In this document: positions 23,001 through 33,382 of the stretch, piece after piece
How the letters are laid out: each line of letters opens with the position of its first letter
Position numbering within the stretch: position 1 is the first letter of the stretch
DNA from: Exophiala sp. HKRS030
Lineage: Eukaryota; Ascomycota; Eurotiomycetes; Chaetothyriales; Herpotrichiellaceae
Length of the DNA stretch: 64,000 nucleotides
Reading direction: 5' to 3'
Assembly: GCA_023897205.1 (NCBI GenBank)
Contig: JAHWDD010000001.1
Location: 4,774,001-4,838,000, forward strand
Made by a program: the position numbers and the translations under genes
Notes under the pieces: model-generated
What the model was told of the DNA's origin: nothing
Database searches by the model: none
The model's input: only the letters and a program-made list of their open reading frames with translations

Positions 23001-23714
23001 CTGCAAGGCCGACAAGACATCTTGTTGGAAATGGAAACATCGTCATCTACTAAGCGGGGTGGCCGAACCACTGTCACGAGGGACATCTACGTCCTGTACA
23101 TGGACTATTCGCAGACAACCATCAACGCCAGCTTCGACTCAGGGGATCCATCTCACGTCACGCTAGAGCAGACTCATCAACGGCCACCGCCGGCACCTCG
23201 GCGAGACCAACTTGAAAATGCATCAGCACAGTATGGTAGTCAGATCGCGAAAGCCGCTTCTAGCGTACTTGGTTTATCCCTTGCCGACGGTTCTGCTCAG
23301 GGGCTCATCCTTGAGCTGCTCAAACCACACACGACAGCACTGCGGCCTGTGGGGACGAGGGCATATGGCGCTCTCGTCTATGCAAACCTCGGCAACGCCT
23401 CGACACAACAATATGACGAAATACGACCCGGCGACATTGTCACCTTCCGCAACGCCAAATTTGCAGGGCACACCGGTACCATGCACACCAAGTATAGTAT
23501 CGATGTAGGGAAGCCGGAACATGTGGCGATAGTCGCTGAATGGGACGGTACGAAGAAGAAGATTCGGGCATTGGAACAAGGACGAGATCTGGAAAAGGGC
23601 AAGAAACCGAAGTTGAGAGAGCACAGTTTCAAGGTTGGCGACTTGAAGAGCGGAGAAGTGATGGTCTGGAGAGTGATGCCTCGCACATGGGTGGGCTGGG
23701 ACTCTGGGAAATGA
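20020..23714 (+). CDS. BBC1: Bbc1/Mti1-like SH3 protein of cortical actin patches
   Basis: Exons 20020-21697, 21745-21840 and 21886-23714 join in phase to 1,200 residues. An SH3 domain occupies residues ~5-67, with ALYEY, DLSF, the ADWYTGEY tryptophan and IFPRNFVEKF all present. Residues ~70-950 are disordered and Pro-rich, with many PPPPP/PPxP runs that could bind other SH3 domains or profilin, an acidic E/D stretch near 21250-21330, and repeated SFKDRIAAF/SLKDRIALL motifs (20541 and 20818) resembling short peptide modules. The C-terminal ~240 residues (from ENVPPPSLQGRQDI) are a compact domain with RPVGTRAYGALVYANLG and PGDIVTFRNAKFAGHTGTM. These match the C-terminal domain of yeast Bbc1/Mti1, which binds type I myosin and restrains Arp2/3-driven actin assembly at endocytic sites. 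Both introns lie in the Pro-rich part. Confidence 0.9.
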
Positions 23715-24282
23715 TTTCACAGCCTCGGAGATGTTTGGCTGGCATGTGAGGGACCTTGCAGAGTAGCATGACTGGATTCCACTCCCCCATGACATGTTCG
23801 AACAGCTGCATAATATTGCATATACGAAGTGTTGGTTGACGCTCGTTGGACCGATCTAGGTCCCCGTCAGTCCAGGGTATTAGCCGGTACCGCAGATAAG
23901 GCTAGACTCGGCTTGGTTTAGGGGATGCCGGGGACTGTGTCTCAACCGTCAGCGGCGTCTCTTGGCTATTCAGCCGATCTGGAGGCCTTTCTCCTTCTGC
24001 CCTCGTTCTCCCCCTTCGCCAGCCTCTAATAAAGCTCTTATATACGCAGTAACCACGACACCTCTCACTTCCATCCATTGAATATCTCTTTACAGTACCC
24101 ATCTCCCGTTCCTAGCCTCACGCTCTGTTCTGCAGATATCGACACTTGCTTGCGTCGTGCATCAGAAGCTGCACCGGTAGCTGCAACGCCATCTCCCCTT
24201 GTCCAAGACATGCTGTCTTAGCTGGCCTCGCCCTAGTCAGAGTACGCTATAAAAATCGGGATCTCCGCTATGCCCCGCTGCT
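23715..24282. promoter_or_regulatory. BBC1 3' flank and promoter of the first Zn2Cys6 regulator
   Basis: 568 bases without a gene. A CACCGG element at 24172-24177, part of the palindrome ACCGGT, lies ~105 bases before the regulator's start codon. The same core is enriched in the GH127/transporter promoter. Confidence 0.5.
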
Positions 24283-25877
24283 ATGGCACTGACTGGCATT
24301 AAGCGGGTGAGAACAGGTGAGGCCGAGAAACTTCTTGGTGCTGGTGATGGCTGTTTCGCTGACTCTCGCCGTGCTATCAGGATGTTGGACATGCCGTCGG
24401 CGTGGTTACCGCTGCGATGAAGGCACTCCATCATGTGCGGAATGTAAACGTCTGGGTATCGAATGCGAAGGGTACAGTATCCGCTTGACATGGATGAAAG
24501 GGACTTCTCGTATCAAGAATCGTGGGAAAGTGAAAGTTGAAACGCACGCTGCTGTGGTGCCGCGATCGAAGACTCCCAAAGCCAAAGCACGACTGCAGTC
24601 TGAGCCAGACTCTAAACAGCCCTGCGAACGGACGATAGGCCCCACGCTATACGCATCGCCATCGTCTCTTCTATCGTCCAAAGACCAGTTTCTCCTCAGG
24701 CATTATGTCTACACCGTCTCAGGGCTGCTCTCAAGCACACCTGATCGATCGATCAACACCTACTGCCAAGTCATATTGCCCATGGCAATGTCGTCTCCTC
24801 TTCTTCTGAATACCCTGCTACTGGTGTCAGCGGCGCACCTTGCATGTCGCTATGAGCAATTCGCTCTCGATATCCCACGTTATCGCAACCGCGTTCTGCC
24901 TACATTAATTTCCTCCGTCGAGAAGTGGAAAGGCTTCGATATAGTCCTTCTAGCAACCATCATCATGATGAGTATACATGAGGTAATGACAACCTGCTGT
25001 GCTACTTCTATACTGTCTAACATTTGATTCGATCTAGGTTTTTGAAGCAAATCATGCGAACTGGGTCAAGCACTTGAAAGCCGTTGCCCAAATCATCACC
25101 ACCTATGTGCCTGATTGTAAGAACTGTGATCAAGAGACTCGAATGTTGCTCGATATGTAAGTGTGCCTCGTGGGCAGCCGACCTGCTCCCGGACTAACCA
25201 GTTCATTTGACAGTTTTGCCTACCACAGCGTCATTGCCTTTGTAGGTACGAATGAAGGCTTCCTGGTGATGGAGTACTATGGCCAAGCTACTTGGTCGGC
25301 GCTTCGAGGGAAAAACGCCTTCCTCGCGTCGGCGGACCAGGTGATAACCTACGTTGCCAGGCTCGGGAGCCTTTCCCTGGAAATTTCTTCAAATCTAGAT
25401 CCAAAAATCCTTACTCCCTCTCAACTACGAAGAGTTCTGGACCTCAAAGCATTCCTAGAAAATTGGAAGCCCCCTACAGGAGGTCATGGTGATGCATGTA
25501 ACACTGTCCAAGCAATGCGTTACGCTGGCCTCCTGTACTGCCACAAAATTATCGCCAATTCATTCATTGTATGCGGCCGGGAGGAAATTTTGAGCCATTG
25601 CCAGGCCATAGTTCAACATCTTGGATACATCTCTCTCGACAGCCCATCCGCAGCAAGCCATATGTGGCCACTGTACATGTCCGGTTCCTTTCTCAACAAC
25701 CGAACTGGCATAGCGGATCAAGAATCGCAAGACTTTATCGTCGAGCGACTGGACGCTTTAAAGTTGCGGCGTGGTGTGAAGACGATAGACTTGATCCGAG
25801 ATCGGCTTAAGTTGATATGGAACTCTGACGGCGATGCACTCGCAGCTCTTCCAGATGCTCCTTTGATTTTGATCTAA
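24283..25877 (+). CDS. Zn2Cys6 transcription factor with fungal-specific regulatory domain
   Basis: Four exons, 24283-24316, 24381-24982, 25038-25156 and 25214-25877, all in phase, 472 residues. The DNA-binding cluster C13-x2-C16-x6-C23-x6-C30-x2-C33-x6-C40 (VRTGCWTCRRRGYRCDEG) is complete. It is split by intron 1, which falls one base into the codon before the first cysteine; the junction restores the family consensus. A basic linker follows, then an all-helical acidic-type regulatory domain (KDQFLLRHYVYTVSGLLSS, then LPMAMSSPLLLNTLLLVSAA), as in the fungal_trans_2 / UPC2-like class. It should bind CGG half-sites. It stands next to a second zinc-cluster gene and upstream of a glycosidase/transporter pair, so a role in local control of sugar use is a reasonable inference. 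Confidence 0.9.
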
Positions 25878-26538
25878 TATATCGGACGATGGGCTGCCAT
25901 GTTGATGGCCGACTTTTTCCTGCAAGCGCAGATGTGACGATATGTCCCCGGCATGCCAGGTTGACGTGATTTCAGGCTGGAGTTGAGGGCAAGTGATGAG
26001 TGAATGATGTCTCTATCTATTGGGTTCGCCATGTGCGAATCTTCGGGAATGATGTTGATTAAGTCTCCCTTAGCTGTATGGAGTTCACGGTGGATTTTGT
26101 GTTCTACCTTTCTGGTAGACACTCTAGGTATTGTGATACCCAACGGAGATGCTTTTGTCGAGATTACCTGTGTCAAATTCGCCATGGCCCATTTACTTCC
26201 ATTAGGACTGTTTGTGAGGTTGATTGTTTTTCTTTCTTTACCTTGGGTATTTAGGTAGATATCCAGATATGCTTAGGCGGGGAAAACGCCCCAAGCACCG
26301 CTATAGGAGGTCAGTTTAGGTGCTTAATAATAATCATTCTCCGGTGGCCACTGATGCCCATTGTTCACCTGATGTTACAGTCTCAGTACTTCTCTTCCCA
26401 CATTACGTGAAAGGCCTTCTCTCAGCGCCATATACTTAGCAATGAGTCGCTGGCACCTCATGTGCTTGCAGGTTGAAAGCACCAAAGAGAAACTGGCTGA
26501 TCGACGCTGAATTGCTCACTCCCTCTACTCTTCAGCTG
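25878..26538. promoter_or_regulatory. Promoter of the C2H2/Zn2Cys6 regulator
   Basis: 661 bases without a gene. A CCGGTGG element lies at 26341-26347, ~190 bases before the start codon. A candidate acceptor just upstream (TTGCAG, ending 26471) leaves open a short untranslated or coding first exon. Confidence 0.45.
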
Positions 26539-29277
26539 ATGGGTGGCTTCCAGTGTTCAACTTGTCCCAAGGTCTTTAGCCGACAGGAACATCTGAAGCG
26601 CCATGAACAAAGCCACAAAGAACCTCAATTTCGGTGCTCTCAGTGCTCCAAAGCTTTCCACCGAAAGGACAATCTCAACAAGCACGAGTACACACATCGA
26701 GTTACCGAACCCTCGCTCCTACGACGAGGAGCCAGAGCTTGTTCATCGTGCGCTGCTGTGAAATCCCGCTGCTCCGGAGGAACGCCAAGTTGTACAAGAT
26801 GTGCATCGAAGGGAGTCATCTGTCAATATCCCGTGGGTAAGAACAATTCAGGCACGACACATGTAATAACAGATAGCAATCCCGGGCAAGGCTCTGCTCA
26901 CGATGCGCCCTTTGCATCAGGGCTTGCCGAATCTGAAATTGATCCAACATCAGATCGCGACTTGGTCTATCAGAGTGAGGTGCCAACAGCACAGCAGATC
27001 TCGGCCAACACCACCATCGGCTTTACAGGACTCCAATCCACGCCTTCAGATTTGCAAATCACGCAACAAGAGTCGACATACTATCCGCAGAGCGACCTTG
27101 ATCAAACTGCAACCCTGTCGACGTTCGACTGGAATGCCAACATTACATCCACCATTAACTGGCTTCAGCCGGACAGCTTCAATCTCGATGATGCAGACCT
27201 TGGAACACTCTTTCCCATCTTCCCCGAGAACTATTATTTCTCACCCAGCGTTGACTTTGTCAGTCCGACTCAACATACACAAGTCGATGTCTCCGGGACC
27301 GTACTCGATTCGAGCGTCAGTGTTTACCAGGAGACACCCCAGCCGTCAACCGTGATTCTTGATGCGCAGCGAATTCCCACCCCAGAGTCTGTGCCTCCTC
27401 CCACAGGCTGTGGCGAATACTACGTCGATGGAGATGCTGGCCGATTGCCAAAGTCGAAACGACGTAGAGTTGTAGCAAAACCCAGGATCCTGACCGATCT
27501 CGACGACTCATCCTTCTCACTGTCATACACTCCACCGACGATTACGGGCACTCCGCCCAGACGGGGTCTGTCTGAGGACGCGTATACCAACCTAGACTTT
27601 CTCTACCGTCAACTTTGTCTGGACACGACCATTTTTAAAAAGTATGCACCATCCGCATTCCCTCCCAGAAGCGCTTTGGCCAATCTTCTCTCCTTGTACT
27701 TTGTGCACTTTGACCGAACAATGCCATCTATCCATCCGGCGAGCTTCAAACCAGAGAAAGAACACTGCGCTTTGCTGTTGGCCATGATGGCCTTGGGTAG
27801 CTGCTATGCAGATTTTGACCCGTCAGGACAATTTGCTTTATCCATGCACGAGTTTGTGAGGAGATTCCTCGTTTTCATACAGGAGCAAAGGCAATGGTAC
27901 CCGGATGACCCCGCGACTCTAGCCCAAGTCCACGTGTTGCACGCAATTGGTGCAAGGTACACCTTGTACGAACCTCTACAGACCTCGTCATCACTTTCAC
28001 TGCATGCAGCAACTGAATTCTGCCGTACTTCGTGGCGTACACAGGAGCGCACCAAAGCTCTGACATCGTGTGGTTGGTATACGTGGATTGCGAACGAAAA
28101 AGCAACACGTCTCGGCTATTGCATATGGCTCTTGGATGCCATGTGGGCATCTCAGTTCCAACAGTCGCCACACCTTCGTCTCGATGATGCCACCCATCTC
28201 CAACTGCCTTGCCCAGATCGTCTCTGGGCTGCCGCAGACGCGTCTGAATTCGATCAGCTGAGGACAACTTCTGGGCTGTCAGATCCTCCGACACTCGGCG
28301 AAGCACTTCAGAGTCTGTACATTGATAAGCAGCTACTCCCGAACCTGGGCGAGTTCAGCCGCGTTATCCTCATCCACGGCATCATCCACCGGACGTGGGA
28401 AGTCAAGACGACCGTGACGCAGAGCTTTTCGCGGTTCGAACCCTCCGCGCTGAAACAGACGGGTAACGAAGTGAACCACGCGGAGCCTGTCTGGCCTCCT
28501 GCGGTGCCCCTGTTCAACAAGTGGAGAAACTCGGCGTGTGACTGTCTGGACATCTTGCATTGGAGCGCCAACGCCGCGATAGGGGCGGCCAGTGGGATGG
28601 AGCACCCGACCGTGCTACACTTGCACCTGGCCCGGATCGTCCTGTTGGCGCCTCTGGAGGACATCTTGTTGTTTTCCCACTACCTCATCCGATCCAGCAG
28701 AGAGTCGAACCGCGTCTTTCCCCACGTGTCGGCGGCCGAGGCGGAGGCGCACAGGCGGCGCATCCAACGGTGGGCGGTCCAGGATCAATACAAGGCGAGA
28801 CTGGCCGCCATCCACGCCGGCGCGGTCTTATGGCACGTCCGACTCTACTCGATCGACGCCTTTTACGAGCCGACGGCCGTGGCTCTGGCGGCGTTGATGT
28901 TTTGGGCCCTGAGTGCCTTCTCCATCAACAAAACAAGGACGAGACCGAACAGCCGTGGCGGCGCGCGAGGGGGGTCCGACCCGAGTGACGGGGGCTGTTC
29001 GCCGTCTCCAGACGTCTGCGACATCATCCTCATCGATCGCCCCACGGATGATGAGCTCGTGCAGCAATTTGTCAGGCAGGGGGAATCGATGCGGGCCAAC
29101 ATGACCGGCGTCGGGGACGTCTTTGGCCCCCGGGGACCGAGGAAAGTTTTGGCCGAGGGGCAGAAACTGATCTTGAGTCTGGGCGGCTGGAGAGGCATTT
29201 CGAACTATTGGGTGAAGGTGCTGAACAGGTTGGAAAAGGTCACCGCGATGGCTGGTGTCGATACCGGGTCTGTTTGA
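26539..29277 (+). CDS. Hybrid C2H2 / Zn2Cys6 transcription factor
   Basis: An uninterrupted 912-residue frame from the ATG at 26539; the frame is open upstream to 26473 but with no ATG. Two C2H2 fingers lie at residues ~4-26 (FQCSTCPKVFSRQEHLKRHE) and ~32-54 (FRCSQCSKAFHRKDNLNKHE). A complete zinc cluster follows at ~67-95 with C-x2-C-x6-C-x6-C-x2-C-x6-C spacing (ACSSCAAVKSRCSGG). The middle is Ser/Thr/Gln-rich. The C-terminal half carries the fungal_trans regulatory domain, with FVHFDRTMPSIHPASFKPE, LLAMMALGSCYADF and RLGYCIWLLDAMWASQF. Such double-finger proteins are known in moulds as regulators of alcohol, lipid or secondary pathways. The last ~950 bases are clearly richer in G+C than the first part. 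The target is unknown; its neighbour, the GH127 gene, is only 205 bases away and convergent. Confidence 0.9.
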   Translation: MGGFQCSTCPKVFSRQEHLKRHEQSHKEPQFRCSQCSKAFHRKDNLNKHEYTHRVTEPSLLRRGARACSSCAAVKSRCSGGTPSCTRCASKGVICQYPVGKNNSGTTHVITDSNPGQGSAHDAPFASGLAESEIDPTSDRDLVYQSEVPTAQQISANTTIGFTGLQSTPSDLQITQQESTYYPQSDLDQTATLSTFDWNANITSTINWLQPDSFNLDDADLGTLFPIFPENYYFSPSVDFVSPTQHTQVDVSGTVLDSSVSVYQETPQPSTVILDAQRIPTPESVPPPTGCGEYYVDGDAGRLPKSKRRRVVAKPRILTDLDDSSFSLSYTPPTITGTPPRRGLSEDAYTNLDFLYRQLCLDTTIFKKYAPSAFPPRSALANLLSLYFVHFDRTMPSIHPASFKPEKEHCALLLAMMALGSCYADFDPSGQFALSMHEFVRRFLVFIQEQRQWYPDDPATLAQVHVLHAIGARYTLYEPLQTSSSLSLHAATEFCRTSWRTQERTKALTSCGWYTWIANEKATRLGYCIWLLDAMWASQFQQSPHLRLDDATHLQLPCPDRLWAAADASEFDQLRTTSGLSDPPTLGEALQSLYIDKQLLPNLGEFSRVILIHGIIHRTWEVKTTVTQSFSRFEPSALKQTGNEVNHAEPVWPPAVPLFNKWRNSACDCLDILHWSANAAIGAASGMEHPTVLHLHLARIVLLAPLEDILLFSHYLIRSSRESNRVFPHVSAAEAEAHRRRIQRWAVQDQYKARLAAIHAGAVLWHVRLYSIDAFYEPTAVALAALMFWALSAFSINKTRTRPNSRGGARGGSDPSDGGCSPSPDVCDIILIDRPTDDELVQQFVRQGESMRANMTGVGDVFGPRGPRKVLAEGQKLILSLGGWRGISNYWVKVLNRLEKVTAMAGVDTGSV

Positions 29278-29482
29278 GGCGTCTACTACATCTTGACGTC
29301 CGTAAACTGAAAAGGGGTTTTATGGACACGTATTCTTTTTTCCCCAACCCGAGTACTCATACAAGCATCGTGACTCTCACTTTGTTTCCTATTCTATAAT
29401 CATGGCCCTTCTCATCCCTGTTCTATACTGCATGTAGGTATCACGACTTTCACTGTTCATGCCTATTTAGTGCTGGGTTGGT

Positions 29483-31675
29483 CTACTTGTGCCACCTCCT
29501 CAATCCAACTCTTGCTTGTCCTTTACCTCCCCTGTTCGCCCTGAAATAGTAAGGTACAAAGTTTAGATTGGTATCAATGACCATCGACCCTGTAGAACCT
29601 TTGTGCAATTCTTCCGCCTCAATTTCGGGACCAGCATGAAGTTCGGACAAGTTGAGAACGCTAGCACCACCTTTTGGGATCGTAAGAGCCACGAAAGTAT
29701 CACCGGTAGTGTCGTCTGTTACGTGGTGTTGATGTATCGAGCATTTCGGATCTATCTGCAGGCTCTTGAAATGATCTGTGGCCCAAGGGTTGTCAACGTC
29801 CTCGACGACGTAGATGACGGGTCCACGAGCGACGGCGATGGTGTCTTGGTTGGTGTATGGGTGTGGTGAGATCAAACGAGGAGATATGTCAATGTCGAGT
29901 GTGAATTTGGGGCTCGAAGACACCCAATGTGAAGGGAGGACAAGATAACCCTTTTGTAGGGTTGTATTGTCCGGAGGAAGAGGAGGTGTGATCTGGCGAC
30001 AATTGTCATTGGAGTCAGTTTTCGGTACGAGCAGGAGCACGAGCATGATGGATCAAAGTGTCTTACCTTCCATGATTTGGCCCATGATGGTATCCTCAAT
30101 GCAATGCTGACTTGTGCATTAGTACCAACACCCTCAATCTCAAACTCGACACGCCCTTCCCAAGGCCAATTACTCCTTTGTGTCAATCCCGCCCTTTTCT
30201 GGTCTTGGTGTCCTCCACCGACCTCAAACTCGTGCCGACTAGGAACGTACAAGTGAACATTCACCTGCGTCACATCGTCGTTGCCGCCGCGCATGTCACT
30301 GTACACGTACCCTCCAATTTGACCAAACAGTCGAAGCACGTTCGGAGGACAACAAGCACAGGTGAACCACTCTTCGCGTTTCGAAAGGTCGGCGTCACTC
30401 GAGGCCAATTGATTGACGTAGGTGAATTTCGTCCCGTCGTGGGACATGGAGGTCATCATGGCATTGTACAGACACAACTCCATGACATCCCCGAACCGTC
30501 GGTCCAGGTCGCACTGCAGGATTCGCTCGGCGAGCATCATGACTCCAATGGCCGCGCACGTCTCGGCGTAGCAACCCCCTTCGTCCGTACTCTGAGGCAA
30601 GAAATATTCCAAGCCAAACCCTTCCCATTGTTTGATGGCCCCGATGCCACCGGTCAAGTACATCTTTCGGTCCACCATGTTATCCCACAGTCGATAAATG
30701 GCGTCTTTGAGTCTTTGGGCATGGTCATCGTCCGAGGATCTTCCTCCTTGTATCTTGCTCATTCCAACGAGATCAGACGCCGCAGTGAGTAGGTACATGG
30801 CTCGGACAGAGTGTCCTTGTATCGTTTCTTGCTCTACGATGGGTTTGTGAGCCTGGTAATACCACAAAGCGTTGTCGTTGCCTCCCCAGTACGACATTCT
30901 CGCGTGCGCAGGGTCACCTCGTTTCTCGGCTTCAACCACATAATAGTGTCGCCCGTCAACGCCAGTGGGGTTCCCTCTCTCGGTCAGAAAATATCTCGCG
31001 AGTTCCAGATGTTTGGGGTTCTGTGTTCGTCGGTACAGCCGGAGGAGGGCCAGTTCAATCTCAGGGTGTCCTGGATATCCATGGGTTTGATCCTTACCGG
31101 GCCCAAAGGTTTGACATAAAAGGTCGACGTACTTTATCAGAGGGTCCAAAAGGTCGTTGTTCTTGTACAAGGCGTTGTGAGCCAGTGCGGCCTCGATGAG
31201 GTGTCCGGCGTTGTATAGTTCGTGAAAATCCCGTAAATTGGTGAACCGTTTCCCGGGCTCGACGACCGTGTAGTGGATGTTGAGGTAGCCGTCTGGCTGT
31301 TGCGCCGACCTAATCATCTTTACGAGATCGTTGATGGCCGAATGGATCTTTGTGTCGGGCTGATTGTGGAGGAAATAGCATGCTCCTTCGATCCATTTGC
31401 CAATGTCAGAGTCCCTGCATCCCTATTCAGTTGAAGATTCTCTTCCACATATCTGGTTCAACTCACCAGAATAAATGTTTCGGGATAGGCCATGTCTCAG
31501 GCTCGTCCGAATATGACGGGTGCCATTGCAGTTTAAAGGCATCATATCTGCCTGTCTTTTTGAGTACTTCGAGCTGATATAGTAGAGTATTTGAAGAGAC
31601 AACCTCGCGTCTTCTGGCAATCAAGGACCCAGGAAGTAGGGACGTCTGGGTGAATGATTCTTGAGGATACGACAT
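29483..31675 (-). CDS. Glycoside hydrolase family 127, beta-L-arabinofuranosidase-like
   Basis: Three exons, 31675-31467, 31414-30067 and 29992-29483, join in phase to 688 residues. GH127 enzymes release beta-linked L-arabinofuranose from plant hydroxyproline-rich glycoproteins and related glycans, using a cysteine nucleophile held by zinc. All four expected ligand residues are visible: E354 and C356 in CYAETCAAIG, and C424-C425 in CACCPPNVLRL. Other family stretches are FHELYNAGHLIEAALAH, GYPGHPEIELALLRLYR and RKMYLTGGIGA. The C-terminal part is a beta-rich domain (YLVLPSHW, IAVARGPVIYVVEDVDNPWA). No signal peptide is seen, so the protein looks intracellular and would act on imported oligosaccharides. 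It is divergently arranged with the sugar transporter at 33383. Confidence 0.92.
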
Positions 31676-33382
31676 GATTGCGAAGTAGGAAACAATTATG
31701 ACCAGGCAGGTCGATCAACTTTTGGGTCCTTGAAACTTGAACTACTGTCAAGATTCCTGCTTCCCAGTGTGAAGTATTCTGCGTTCTCCAGAGAAAAAAT
31801 TGTAGAGCTAAAACAAACAAAGAACCTGTGGTCTATTCTACTCCTTATCGAGATAGTGAGTACAGTACATACCATGGATCTAAACTTTTTATTGTGTTCA
31901 CTTGGGCTCATTGATGATGATGATACGATCAAATTGGAAATCCGGCAGATACTGCCACCACTTTTCACCGGAAGTCGCCCGTCGACATGAATTTACACAA
32001 AGGACATGCAACGACACCCGCTTCCCCCCCCCCCCTCCTCCCCACAAGAATGCCGGTGACAACCCTCCGCATCTTCAAACACTCGTCTCGAGGAGGAGTG
32101 TCCGGTGGGTGGATTGGCTATTGATTGGATCTCCCACCGGCAAAGACCCCCTTCATTCTCCTCATACTCCTCATTTTCCCATCGGCGTAGAAATCACGAG
32201 ATGGTCAAGGATATTCTAGGTAACTAAACGAGAAACACCAGATCCTCGGTTCGATCACTTTTGACGAAATATGCCACCCGATATGACCACCGGAATAGAA
32301 CCTTTTACAACATCCAGATGTCCCATATGGGTTCTGGGCACACAATACGTTGACATCTTGTTCTGGCTGCCATCTCACATCAGCGGTGGCATGTCCAACT
32401 AGAATGCGCGTGCACAAGTACTTGCTTATAAGGCATCACGCGTTGAAGAGACGCGAGATTCAAGGACATCTAGCTGTTTGCTACACTCGGGACGCAACTA
32501 CCCGTGGGTTAATTGATATCGTATGGACAGCCTGGATCGCTACAGCCGCAATTGCCGATTTGGACCTGTTCGTCACAGCCTTGCCGTGGTTCATTGTGAC
32601 TCGCAATGACTCCTTACCATTGCAGGCTGCTTGATATGTCGGGATCGTTATGCCGAGTCTGCCTTGTTCGACTTTCACTCGATGAATTGTCGTTTGGCTT
32701 CTCATGCCTGTCCGCTGACTCAGGATTAACACCAGCTCATACATTTTTAGTTGGTTTGTTTCTCCATGGCTAACAATCCGAGTGGAGCTGTACATATGTA
32801 TGTTGCCTCAAGCTGTAGTCCGAACCAACATTCGAAAATGCCGATTTCACACAGAGACCACCATCATCTGATATGGCTAGTTCATCAAGAGAGCATTCCG
32901 GTAGAGTGGTTCTATCCACCATAGTCAAGCCATTGACATCTCCATGGAACGCAAGACTTCCATGTCGGTAACATGGCACTTCCGGATACAGAGTGTTGCG
33001 ATTGGACGTTGCACCGGAAACATATCACCATCAAATGTGGCCGCCGGAGCCCCAGAGCCGCCGTGAGTGGCGTATAAGTGGCGACTCCGGTGGGAGAAAC
33101 TAGACCTTCCCAGGCGAGTTATTGCCATCCTCCGAAGGGAGGTCGATCCCCATGGGGGCCACCCGTGATCCCCCTGGTTCTCTACCTACCTTATGCATCT
33201 CGATACATTTAGATGGTCGGGGGAAAACGCCAGAAGCCATGTTTGTCTATTTAGTGGTCATGATTCCCTGTTTGGTACCCATGGTAGTACTTGTGTGTCT
33301 CTCTCGCCTTTCGAGATCCTGACCAACATTTAATTTGCCTGAGCTCGGGGTTTCAGCTTCAGCGTCAACACAAATCAACAAC
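31676..33382. promoter_or_regulatory. 1.7 kb divergent promoter, GH127 / sugar transporter, with CACCGG cluster
   Basis: No gene in this space. The six-base core CACCGG (or CCGGTG) occurs seven times, at 31966, 32053, 32102, 32135, 32288, 33012 and 33087. Three copies extend to CACCGGAA (31966-31973, 32288-32295, 33012-33019) and three to CCCACCGG (32102-32109 on the minus strand, 32133-32140 on the plus strand, 33087-33094 on the minus strand). Fewer than one copy of the core is expected by chance in this length. Elements with CGG triplets are the usual targets of zinc-cluster proteins, two of which are encoded nearby. A poly-C tract lies at 32026-32040. Confidence 0.6.
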
